Positions 22,746 through 33,099 of a stretch of 64,000 bases of DNA are shown here, one piece after another (within the stretch, counting starts at the first letter, position 1; each line of letters begins with the position of its first letter). The notes under the pieces were generated by a model, which was not told where the DNA came from, did not search any database, and was given only the letters and a program-made list of their open reading frames with translations. The translations under genes and the position numbers were made by a program. Location of the stretch: the NCBI GenBank assembly GCA_963920525.1, contig OY986438.1, forward strand, positions 136,395,022 through 136,459,021. The letters are read 5' to 3'. This DNA is from Dichetophora obliterata (lineage: Eukaryota; Arthropoda; Insecta; Diptera; Sciomyzidae).

Positions 22746-23466
22746 ACTATTATATAAAATTCCTGACTACATTTTATATGACATAGCATTCTTTTGCAAA
22801 AAATCATCCAGTTTTGCGCAAAAATTGTTAAACTGTTTTCGTCTTTTTTTTTACTCTATGATTTTTTTGGACGAAATTTATTCATACCAAAATGTTGTTT
22901 TTATATTTAATGTTTAAAAAATAGTTAACATAAAAAATAACCTCAATATCTCTTTCCAATCAAAGGTTATGGCTTCAAACAAAATTGTTTATACAATTGG
23001 CTATATTAATATAAGTAATTTTCACATTAATCGTATTCAATTCCTGCTATCCACCTCGCACTCAAATTAGCATAGAAGTTGATTGTTGACATATTTTTTC
23101 GCCAACGTGTGCGATAATAACTCTAATTAAAATCTTATTTATAATATTGCAATTTTTTGTGTCTGGTAACAATATTCGCAGAATAAAAAAAATGCAACAC
23201 TGCAACTAATATTTTTCCTTTGTGCGAATGAGCATAAAAGCATGGATTTTCCTTGCTTTTGGCGATTGTTCCTCATGTCTTGCCTTGTTTGCCATTCTTG
23301 TGTCGCAGACGTTCGTAATAGCTGGCGCTCACACTCTAGACATTCGTATCAACAGCGATTGGTAACATGCATTTGCGCATTAATTTAAATGCAGGAAGCA
23401 CATTCGGTGCTCGTTTATTGACGAGACAATCGAAACGTTATTTGAATGCACTCAAGCTGTTCTCTG
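22746..23466. other. No gene seen
   Basis: Part of the foreign DNA inside the mariner. The stretch 23230-23466 has richer base composition but no recognised product. Confidence 0.35.
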
Positions 23467-23718
23467 ATGGACACTATCGCGAACAGCAGCAATATTTTCT
23501 GCAGTACGTGCTGTACGAGCATGCACTGGTGTTTTCACATCTCCTACAGACCCGGTTTGCTCAAATTTTTGCACGATTTTTCCGATTGTACGCACATTTG
23601 GACGATTAAATTGACCAAAAGAATCACGAAGTGCACGATATTCATTTTGATTTGAACGTCCATTTTCATAATAAGCCTGAACAACTTTTACGCGTTGCTC
23701 GATTGAGTATCTTTCTAT
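23467..23718 (-). pseudogene. N-terminal piece of the same mariner-type transposase
   Basis: On minus: ERYSIEQRVKVVQAYYENGR, then SFGQFNRPNVRTIGKIVQKF, then GSVGDVKTPVHARTARTAEN and IAAVRDSV. This is the DNA-binding helix-turn-helix region. The presumed start codon reads ATA instead of ATG. The text stops after RDSV where the insertion begins and resumes on the other side near 20112. Confidence 0.85.
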
Positions 23719-24120
23719 GGTTCAGATTGAATTAGTCTGAAATTGAGAAATGTCAAATGAAATGCAGAAAAAACTTGACGTTTAGGTGTGGTTCACATTC
23801 AACATCGGCCCTTAAAATTTAACCACCCCTTAAAGGCCAACTCATAGCAACTAAGCTGCTCAACAGCAAAAAATAACAGTAGAATGCAATACAAAGCATT
23901 GCAATGCTAAGAACATACTAGGGCTATTCACAATCCGGTGCAAATGGTCTTGCATCACGGCATTTGCAAAATGGTAAAATATATTTTTACTCTACACTAA
24001 GAAAATAAAAAGGAATGCACTTACTACGCTATTGCATAAATGCAACACTAAAACCCCTAGCTTAGATTTACTCTACATTGCCATACTAAATTGCAAGCTA
24101 ACAGCTGATTGTGAAAAAAA

Positions 24121-24819
24121 CACAGTTTCGATAGTATCGTAAGTATAGACGTAGAATTGCTTTCTATACAATTATAGAGAAAAATTCTGGTTCTGGTACC
24201 CCAATGGGGCAATGACCTGTCAGTAGGGATGCAACATAGTTCTTAAAAACATCGTTTTTCACTTGACAATTATCGATGTTTAAAAGTATCGGTTATAGGA
24301 CCAATATATCGATGTTTTATTATATTAGGCCTAGTATTGAGGTCGAAAAATATAAGTACCTATTATTTTTATAGATAACATATTTTTTATTTGCACTCTA
24401 TTATACAATATGAAAAAAAGCATAACTTCTTACAAAGTATGGACGTAGATAAATTTACAAAAACAAAATTTGAAAAAAAGAATAGACAAAATTTCTGTAT
24501 TTTGTATCAAAAAATGTTTTATTGTAATTTTTCCTCCAACCTAAAAAAACTGGTTTTTTTTTGGTTCATACAGAACATAGTTTTTCTGTTGTTTGTTTTT
24601 TACAAAATTAAATATATAATATGACTAGTATATAATATGACTACTTCGCTTATGTGTGCGTGTCAGTCACTCATCGCTACCATGATAAAATAAACAGGGT
24701 AACATCATGATATAATCACCAGGTAGTATAAATCGAGACTGCGCTGCAGAATAGCCATCGTTCGTTTAATTTTTCGTTCGAAATATATTAGGCTAAGAAT
24801 GCGCGAACGATATCAATGT
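24121..24819. other. No gene seen
   Basis: AT-rich. It includes CAGTAGGGATGCAAC (24221-24235), which looks like a hAT-type terminus leading into ATCGATGTT-rich DNA, but the opposite end was not found in the expected inverted orientation. Confidence 0.35.
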
Positions 24820-24965
24820 TTTCCTTTTCATACCGATGTATTGACGATGTATCGCTCATTAGAACTTCGATGTCGACATCGATGTTTATGAACGATATAT
24901 CGTCGATGGGGATACTATCGATGTATCGATGTATCGATGGCGATACTATCGATGTATCGTAAGTA
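24820..24965. repeat. ATCGATGT short tandem repeat
   Basis: Repeated ATCGATGTATCGATG and GATACTATCGATGTATCG words, densest at 24900-24960. Such tracts occur near the ends of some insect hAT elements. Here it is only a repeat. Confidence 0.7.
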
Positions 24966-25129
24966 GGGATTACTTATCAGAACTCCAACAAGAATCCGGA
25001 TTTCTCGTTTGACCTCTGGAAGCCCAGTTAGTGTTAGCATTATCTCTGGCTTAAAGGTTTATACTCCTTTTGACGACGCCTATTGGAATGTGCACATCTG
25101 TATCAGCTCTGTTTGTACTTGCTGTTACT

Positions 25130-25335
25130 CCATGATGGTATGGGATGATATGCATGCGTTTTTTACTTTTAGTTTCAATATATTTTCTACTAATAATTTA
25201 AAAATGTTACTACTATTATTTACTACTATTTTCTACTACTATTTTCTACTACTATTTTCACTACCATTTTTAATACTTCTTATTATTTTTAAACTACTAT
25301 TTATACTTCTATTTTTTACGTTATTTGTTATGGTA
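25130..25335. repeat. ATGGTATGGGATGATATG plus ACTACTATTTT tract
   Basis: An ATGGTATG-rich head (25133-25160) is followed by a nearly regular TACTACTATTTTC repeat (25205-25270). An open frame over this stretch (25009-25365) is phenylalanine- and leucine-rich only because of the repeat and is not a credible gene. Confidence 0.72.
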
Positions 25336-25386
25336 AATGTCCAGCGGCATGATGGTTTGGCATAAGGGTTTAAGCGATTATTTTTA

Positions 25387-26146
25387 TTAACCCTAGGATG
25401 TGCTACTGCCTAGAAAGCGGTAAGTGACCCTACTGGGCCTCGCGAGGCCCATAAATCATGGCCAGCTGTCTTTACGATTTTCGTCCATCTAGATGTCCTA
25501 TCGCAAGCTGTTATTATGTAGAAGTATTGTTAGATACTTCATCTGTGTGTGGGACTCATTTTTAGGGAATTCATTAAGGGATGGGGGGGGGGGGGGGGTT
25601 AAGGATGCATTAAAAAGTAAAATTACTGTTTTTATGGCACAAGTTAACTTTTGACTGATTTATATTTTTTTAAACTCAAATTTACAAAAACTAAAAATGA
25701 GATAACGCTCGTTAAAATGTTGTGCTAGATTTATACCTATTCAGCAGCGTAGCCATGACGCGGACAAATTTTCTGCGTGGTGTCGTGTTCAAGGCATCTA
25801 AATATCTTTGCATTTTTTTTATTCGACAAGAATGTTTTGCGCTTATTCCCGACATTTCAAATATTACTTACAACAAAAAAATAAACATGTAATGTGACCA
25901 TATGCATACAAGAGCTTTACACATATAGCGTGATAAAGTCGTCGAACGTGATCGATTGTGTTTGAACATATTTTTTTTAGTAGCTTACAGACATTTCCCA
26001 TATATTTAACGGACGGGCCTCGTGAGGCCCAGAAGGTTCACTTACGGCCTTATTATAAAAACGGATTAGTTTGTTCTGCGAAAAATTGACGAGTTCTCAA
26101 AGTCAAAATGGGCCTCGAAAAGCAAAGTCGCACATCTTAGGGTTAA
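25387..26146. mobile_element. piggyBac-type MITE 2 (TTAA duplication)
   Basis: TTAA at 25387-25390 and 26143-26146 brackets CCCTAGGATGTGC on the left and its near complement GCACATCTTAGGG on the right. Inside each end lies a palindrome of the form GGGCCTCGYGAGGCCC (about 25436-25451 and 26015-26030), with AAGTGA/TCACTT next to it. The 752-bp body has a G homopolymer near 25585-25600 and no coding sequence. It is a different family from MITE 1 at 9744. Confidence 0.88.
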
Positions 26147-27018
26147 AATTATAAAAATTAGACAGAGAGATAAATCGAACTTTTTTTTTAAATTACTTTC
26201 GCACTCAAAAAGAGAACTAAAAAGCATACAATATTGGAGAAAAAATGTTTAACCTGCTGGATATCCTTAAATAAAAAACTTTTAATGACATAAAAGCTTT
26301 AAAAAAACAGAAATAAATTTGCATAGTCATATAAGAAAATGTATCTTTTTAATTCCATTTTATTTAATTTTAGTTAAAATTAATTGAAATACTTAAAATT
26401 AATACAGGGCAATGATTTGCATCACTTTTTCAAGGAAAAAGAAGAAGAAACAACATTTTTCTTTTTTTAATTCGAGGTGATTTTTTACATCATTGACACT
26501 CAAGTTTTACTTAAAATTTTAAATTTTGAGAAAAATTAAAATTCGACTTACTCAAAAGTTTCTTCAAAACCAAATGCCATATCAATTGTCAAACGGCTTT
26601 TTTAATGCTATTTCAATTCTTTGTTTCAAGGTGTATTTGCAATTTTATTAGAAAAAATGTACACATCTAGCGCCCAAATCTGATTCAATCGTCCTTGATC
26701 GTCAAAATCGATCCAATGCCTTAAAAGGAGATGAGTTCATAACAATTCTCTTTGCCTATTTATTATATAGATATTGTCTTTTCATTATCAATTGTAAAAA
26801 AAGGGAATAAGTTTTGGAGTTATGTTCTTTAAATTGGGACTAATTTCTGTGTGATAAATTTTGTGCACGTATTATCGTCTTTTTTACACTAAAACATAAA
26901 CTTTAGTTAGTTTTTAAGAAAAAACTGTTAAAACTCTCAACACTTGAAATGTGGCTGTGTATAGACATGGGTAACGCAGCACAGTATCGCATCATTTCGT
27001 TAAAGCACTTTCCTGCGT
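26147..27018. other. No gene seen
   Basis: AT-rich spacer without recognised features. Confidence 0.4.
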
Positions 27019-27084
27019 TACGAGGACACTTCAATAAGTCAAGGACTTTTTGAATAAAAGGTATTTTTTTCGGCAACAATCGTT

Positions 27085-28975
27085 TTATTTCTCAAAATAG
27101 CCTCCTTTTAGAACGATATATTTAATGTAGGGTTTTTTCTTTTTTTCCAAATAATAACTCTTAGCAAGGTCTTCAAAATAGGCGTTTCCTTCAGTGAAGA
27201 CCTCTTTTTTCGGCCCAAATATCTTACCAACAATCATTCTTTTTTTTAAGTTTAAAAATAGGAAATAGTCGCAGGAGGATTAATCTGAAGAATATGGTGA
27301 ATAGGGAACCAGTTTGTAGCCCAATTTATGGACCCATGGCGACTACAGACGTCTGCGTACTCATGGTTGAAGAGAATTTATTTCTTCGCCAAATCGGTCG
27401 TTTTTATTTCAAATCTGTGCAACAGATGTAAATAAAAATTTCCGGTGATCGTTTTACCCTTTTCAATGTAATGACTCCGCATGCATCCCTAAAAAATGTC
27501 CATCCATGACCTTGTTGGCCGAAAGGCCCACCTTGGTGCATGTTCACCCGGAGAAGTCCACTGCTTCGAATGTTTCTTGGTCTGTTGTATGTTGTGATGT
27601 ATCCATGTTTCGTCTACGGTTATGCAACGGCGCGAAAATTCCTTCGAATTGCGGTTGAACATCGACCAAACACTTCTTTGAAGTGGTCACACGGCTGCGC
27701 TTATGGTCGAGTTTGAGCAATCGCGGCACCCATCGCACGGACAGAGCTGGGTCAAAAAGTACTCATTACAATTCAATTCCAATTCCTTGGAATTAGGAAT
27801 TGGTAATTCATCCTCGTAATTCCTGTAATTGGAGAATAAGGAATGTAATTGGAAAAAATTAATTCCATTATAGGAATTGTAATTGGTAATTCCACACCTC
27901 AATTCCTTGGAATGGAATTGGAAAAAATTGTCAATTCCATTACAGGAATTGTAATTGGTAATTGAACACCTCAATTCCTCAGAAATGGAATTGGAACAAA
28001 TCGTCAATTCTTCTACATAAATTTTTATTTAAAGTTAACATTTCAATTACTTTTTCATTAACTCAAAACTACTACATTATATATTAGTATACTATATTTG
28101 ACTCCCACTGTTAGACGCTTAATGAAATATTTACAAATAAATGTATTATAGAAGATACCAATTTTTTAATTTAACACCACATTTTGAGTTAGAACAAAAT
28201 ATATAGCTGCTACGCTACCTGGTTCAATCCCGCCGACTTTTTGCAAGGTGCTCGGTGCACAACTTCTACACCCCTGTACAAAATTTTATTAATCTACTAA
28301 CAAAGCGATGTTTTCTAATTATTTTCTTAAGGAATTGAGGCGTTCAATTACCAATTACAATTCCCGTAATGAAATTTACCATTTTTTTCAATTTCATTCC
28401 TGAGAAATTGAAGTGGTCAATTACCCATTCCAATTGCTGTACTGGAATTGACAATTTTTCCAATTCCATTCCTGAGAAATTGAGATGTCCAACTACCAAT
28501 TACAATTACTGTAATGTAATTGAGAAGTTTACTAATTGCATTCTTGAGGAATTGTTCCAAGGAATTTCCAAGGAGGTGGAATTTAATTAAAAATTAATCA
28601 TTACAACCCAGCTCTGGGCACGGATAGCCTTTTTATGTCCAAAAATTCATGTAAAATATAATGTACCTGCTCAATTGAGATGCCTACAGCCTCAGCTCCT
28701 TCACGCACTTTCATTCTCTTATCGTCCAATATCATTCCATGGATTTTATCGACGATTTCTGGCGTGACGACCTCTTTCGTGCGACCTGAAAATTCAACTT
28801 CACTTTTGCTGGTACGGCTACAACGAAATTCAGTAAGCCACTTATTAATCATTAAAATTGATAGTGCATGCTCCGTATAGGATTTATCGAGCCTTTCCTT
28901 GGTTTTGGTGATGATTTTTTACGCAAAAAATAATGCTTTATGAGTGCTCGAAATTCACTTATTTTACGTGTCGTC
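27085..28975 (-). pseudogene. mariner transposase pseudogene
   Basis: On minus: RALIKHYFLRKK (about 28940), then MINKWLTEFRCSRTSKSEVE, SGRTKEVVTPEIVDKIH and YILHEFLDIKRLSV (28601-28852), the paired helix-turn-helix region. The hAT MITE interrupts here. Then come RWVPRLLKLDHKRSRVTTSK (27544-27738) and a diverged first catalytic region. A C-terminal part has LGYKLVPYSPYSSD followed by a stop, CDYFLFLNLKK, YFEDLAKSYYLE and LKGGYFEK. CDYFLF is where the DD34D motif ends. Frameshifts and stops are many, so no active enzyme is possible. Confidence 0.88.
27742..28616. mobile_element. hAT MITE with internal GGAATTG satellite blocks
   Basis: It begins CAGAGCTGGGT and ends ACCCAGCTCTG, the usual hAT end type. 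The 8 bp outside are CGCACGGA (27734-27741) and GGCACGGA (28617-28624), one change apart. Two blocks flank a unique centre (28010-28320): 27760-28010 and 28325-28600. Both are built from 60-bp-like units of GGAATTGTAATTGGTAATT, TCAATTCC and GGAATTGGAAAAAATTG, the right block in inverted orientation. It is non-coding and sits in the mariner transposase. Confidence 0.86.
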
Positions 28976-29111
28976 GAAATTCACGAGGTTGTCTGCTTTC
29001 AATGGCAGACTTAATGACGCAGGATGCTCAAAATTTGACAATAGTTTATCCACATATAGTTTCAATTCGCGGGCAATTAAAAAATGCACTGACTTTTCAA
29101 CTGCCTACGTA

Positions 29112-30309
29112 TTGCGCTAATATATTGTATTAACTTTATGACCATTAACGCAATAGCGCAATAATAAAAATTATTTCGTTCTTATTTTTTTTTTCTACGT
29201 TTATTTGAACATGTTCGCTTTGAAAAGTGTAAGAAAACTTCAATTCAACTTCAAACTTTTAATATGTTTTACAGAAAAATAAATTTGCACGTGCCTTTTT
29301 GCTTGCTTGTATCATCAATGAACAAAGTTCTTGCACTTAAACCTGCTTGAAATTTAGATATGTTAATTTTGAGCTTCACTCATTATTCAGACAAGCTTCA
29401 TTTCTATTCAAGAATTAATTTCTAATTATTATCTATTTGTTTATACATATACTAGCTTATATACCCGTTGTTACTATGGCCTTGATTTTATAGAATTTTT
29501 TTTCAAGGAGTTGTTTAAATTTTTATTTATTAGAAAAACTTCGTTTACTATAGGAACAAGCAAGTTGCTTAAAATTTCCAAGAAATACTTTCGTACCTGA
29601 AACACACAAAAAAACTTTTAGTACTAATTTTATTTTTTGGTAAAATAGAAACAAAAATCAATCAAAAATGAAAGTGCTGGCTTTGAAAGTGATTTGAAAT
29701 CGGTCATGTTACAAAGAATCGCATTCATTTCTTTTTAGTTTAAAATTTTTATTAATTGTCCGTCCAATCGTCTTTCAATCTTTTTCATTTTCTTTTCCCT
29801 TTTAATTTTTATAATTTTCCAAAAGAAACTTTAACGAATTTCTTTATTTCGCAAAAAACCGTGGTAAAAATATTTCTTGTTGAAAAAAATATTCAAAACC
29901 AAAATGGCTTTTTTAATGTTCTTTCATATGGTATGCATTAATGTAGGGTTGATTTGAAGTTTCTATCGTAAAAATTAAAAAAGTTTTATACGATCGAAAA
30001 ATCAAGCGAAAAAAACTATTATAAAAATTTAAGATTTTTTTTTTTTATTTTTATTTCATTTGTATTTTTTGTAATTTTGTTTGCATAAAAAGTAATGGTG
30101 AAGTGAAAGGATCATGACAATTTCTCAATTCGTTTCTGAGTTATACTCTCAAATGACCCTTTAAACACTGCCACAGCAACAGCGCCACCTACCGGGTCAG
30201 ACCTAAACCATCTACAGACTCAGCCGCACACACACCAAATTTCGTCATAATCGTTCCAGCCGTTTAGGAGGAGTTCAGTGACAAAGCCATGTAAAGAAGG
30301 ATTTTTATA
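29112..30309. other. Old dispersed repeat, no gene seen
   Basis: ACTAGCTTATATACCCG (about 29450) and CCAGCCGTTTAGGAGGAGTTCAGTGACA (split here as CCAGCCGTTTAGG and AGTTCAGTGACA, about 30256-30285) are phrases I recognise from common insect interspersed repeats. Class was not decided. The rest is AT-rich. Confidence 0.35.
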
Positions 30310-30311
30310 TA

Positions 30312-31946
30312 CAGTGGTGGTCACGAATTTAGCACACTTAAAAAAGTAAAGTTAATACTTATATTTTCCATTTATTTGTTGTAAATTTTTAATGAACTTT
30401 TTTTTAGTGTATATATTATGTCTTATTTATTTCCTTTATACATTTTTTTGTTTCAAAACTTTTTCTTATAGGACTTTAAATCAAATAAAATTTAAAAATA
30501 AGCATTTCGACTTGGTCATGAATTTAGCACACGAGCGAAAAAATGTCTAGGATGAAAAATATAATCAAAATTGATTGCATAAAACTCAATATTTCGTAGG
30601 AAATCCCTTATTATTAATACTGCATCTCATATCCTTGGTAAACTTTTGACCAAAGCCTCACAACGGTACTTTGGAAAACTATACCGAATCCTTTGGATTT
30701 TCCTAAACAAATCTAGCAAATTTTTGGATTTTACTGTTAGTATTTGCTGCTCGACATCCCTCCACAGATTCTCAATCGGGTTTAAGTCCGATGATTGCGA
30801 TGGCCACTTCAAAATATCAATATGTTTGTCTTCCAAGCAACTCTTAACTATGTGAGCACTGTGCTTTGGATCATTATACTGCATAAAACGCCATTAAAGT
30901 GGCAAATTAACCTCTTGAAACGGTATCATGGTATTGACAAGTATTTTTTTTTTGTAAGCGTGCTGATTCATTTTTTGGTAAATTTTAACAATCGGACAAA
31001 CTCCGTGCCAAGAAAACTCCGCCCATACCATAACATTTCAGCAACCCTGTTTAATCGTTTTTAGCGTGTACTTTGGATTGTGTTGCATGTTTTGAGGATG
31101 CTACAAATATTGTTTGCTGTCAGATGCGAACCGGCAAAACTTTGATTTATCCCTCCAAAGCACATTTTTCCAAAAATTCGTTGACTTTTTAAATACTCTT
31201 TTGCAAACGCAAGACTGCATCTAATATTTTTTTGCGACACATGCGGTGTTTGTTGGGCTATAAAGCTACGGAAATTGTTTTCATTCAAGCGTCTTCTTAT
31301 GCCTTTTGAGGATACATTTATGCCATATTTTGATGAAATTTCATTTTAAATTTTATTTAAGGTCTTAAAAGGATCACTAAGTGAAGCTCTATAAATCAAA
31401 TGGTCCTCTCTTGCTATTGTTTTTCGCGCTCTTGGTCGCTATTTTACATTTTTAATGCTCTAATACTGCTCTACATGTTGCAATGTGTTGTGTAGTAACT
31501 TTTACGAACATCTAAGAAGCAGAGCAATCTCTGAAACTTTGCTTCCACCATTTTTCATTTGCTGAATCAAATGCCGCTGAGCCTCTGAACATCAGTAGCC
31601 TTTCGCCATATCTTTCTGCAATTTTTTGTTAGAACTCAAATAGAAACTTAATAAATTTAGTTTATCTTACTAGTAAAGTTTAATTAACGAAAATAAAATA
31701 CGATATGGAACAGTAATTCTAACCTGTGCTAAATTCGTGTCCAGCATTTAAACCACATTGATTCATACTACTTGAAATATGTCAGAAAATTTAAGAATAA
31801 CTAAGAAACCAACTAACGGTACATAGAGTTAACTTCATAAACAATACTCTACAAAAAATATTTGATTACAATTCTCAAGCTAAGATGTAAAAAATTTCAA
31901 ATTAGAGTTACTAACACAGTGTGTGCTAAATTCGTGACCGCCACTG
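30312..31946 (-). mobile_element. Tc1-like transposon, 1,635 bp
   Basis: The left end CAGTGGTGGTCACGAATTT (30312 on) is mirrored by the right end finishing 31946 (on minus CAGTGGCGGTCACGAATTT), continuing with AGCACAC. TA flanks at 30310-30311 and 31947-31948. Second copies of the GAATTTAGCACA core occur inside at about 30519-30535 and 31725-31740, giving the IR/DR arrangement of some Tc1 elements in which each end has two transposase sites. A single broken transposase lies on minus. Confidence 0.92.
30600..31610 (-). pseudogene. Tc1-like transposase pseudogene
   Basis: On minus: a helix-turn-helix region (LIQQMKNGGSKVSEIALLLR, about 31510-31580), then GINVSSKGIRRRL and NENNFRSFIAQQTPHVSQKN (31061-31288). 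A damaged middle follows. The second catalytic block reads QYNDPKHSAH instead of the usual QDNDPKH, so the catalytic aspartate is tyrosine. Then WPSQSSDLNPIENLW carries the final glutamate (30627-30884). Stops and frameshifts are present. The copy is inactive although its ends look good. Confidence 0.88.
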
Positions 31947-31948
31947 TA

Positions 31949-32991
31949 TATGGATGTCCTAATATGTCTTTCTTAATATAACTTTCTTTAAGAGACTTAG
32001 CTGTGCTTATTTTTACACATAAAGCTACTTAGCTCATTAATATTCATCATTAGTAATTAATGCCATTAATTCATCTCAAAAATCATCACAAAATCTCACT
32101 GCGCTGATTAAAGAAGTCTATTGATAAAGAATAAGTCATGACACACTTGCGTTAACGCATTACGCTGATATAGTTAACTGTGCTTTGGTTATGGTGTATC
32201 AACGCAGCATTTTTATTTCTATGTCTATGCATAATTTATGTTGTTTCATTAAATTTGTATGCTATTAAATGGAAGCATTTTCGCAAAGCCCTTAAACAAT
32301 TACCAAAATACACTGAATATTACATTATAAACAAGCTTCAACCGAATTAACAACATATCCGCATAAATTAACCACAACTACAAACTTGCCAACTTTCAAA
32401 CATCCAGTAATATTTTTTATGGTTGCAGTTTTTTTATAATTTTATGTTATAGTATTTATTTTTTCTCAGTTGCATCTCTAATAAAATGCTCTTTATGATT
32501 GTTGGTTGTTACAAACAGTGAGTTAAGTTTGTTCGATTGATCGTTTGATCACCGATTTTCATCGATTGATGATGAGTGACGCAATCCGATTGCTGGTTTA
32601 TTGCATTTAAATTTTATGAACTGCGCGTCTGTGCACAAGCCACAAACATAAACGACAAAATTATGACAACAACAACGTCCATGTATACATTTGCAATCGC
32701 ATAAGAATTGTAAATTCGAGAAAATAGCTGCAGGAATATTTTTTCCAACAATTAATTGAATTGTCGTGAATAGCTTAAAACGTTGGACTTTTAAATAAAA
32801 TATGTGAGAAAAAGAAAAAAAAACATCATCAACACTTTATCCGATGTGAGAAATCTTAATCAATAACAAAATCATAAGAAAATCGTGTCGATCCAAAACG
32901 AATTCTTTCCATATCTATAGAGTTTAGAAACATAGAAGAGAGACATTACTCTCTGTGGCCTAGAACAATTTTTTGTATGCAGCAAAAATCA
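31949..32991. other. No gene seen
   Basis: AT-rich. GATTGATCGTTTGATC and similar words near 32525-32570 are short-range repeats only. Confidence 0.4.
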
Positions 32992-33099
32992 GCAGATGCC
33001 AGCGTTGCCATATAGTCCGATAAATCGGATATGTTACGATTTTAATACTTGAATCCGACGTTCCGATATTTGACCAAAATTCTTCAAAATGTTACGATT

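Larger units (their letters stand above)
19195..23830 (-). mobile_element. Mariner/IS630-type transposon, split by a 3.3-kb insertion
   Basis: The ends pair as GTGGTTAAATTTTAA then GCCGATGTTGA (left at 19195 on; right, on minus, ending 23830), imperfect over about 36 bp. TA flanks them at 19193-19194 and 23831-23832. The transposase is on minus in two pieces: the N-terminus at 23467-23718 and the remainder at 19297-20112. The 20112-23466 DNA between them is foreign and includes an inverted-repeat element. Confidence 0.82.
18634..24120 (+). repeat. Repeat family Y locus, split by a mariner
   Basis: 18634-19194 matches 49345-49885 (arm and inner edge of the foldback element) and 23833-24120 matches 50236-50520 (foldback centre), same order and orientation, at roughly 75-85 percent by eye. 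Shared strings include TTTTTCAACGTTTTTCGAAAAG, AAACATTGCATTTTGTT, AAATTTGATAACTTCAACTC and CATACTAGGGCTATTCACAATCC. A mariner-type transposon sits exactly between the two blocks. No terminal repeats or genes were found for Y itself. Confidence 0.7.
27021..29109 (-). mobile_element. mariner transposon (DD34D type), split by a hAT MITE
   Basis: Imperfect inverted ends of about 33 bp (left CGAGGACACTTCAATAAGTC; right on minus CGTAGGCAGTTGAAAAGTC) are flanked by TA at 27019-27020 and 29110-29111. The transposase is on minus. Without the 875-bp hAT MITE and its 8-bp duplication the element would be about 1.2 kb, close to the usual mariner length. Confidence 0.83.

Noticed and set aside
24221..24965. 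Complete hAT element with TAGGGATG ends
   Set aside because: Both TAGGGAT copies point the same way instead of facing each other, so they are not paired termini.
25009..25365. 118-residue open frame
   Set aside because: Its phenylalanine/leucine-rich tail is the translation of a TACTACTATTTTC repeat.
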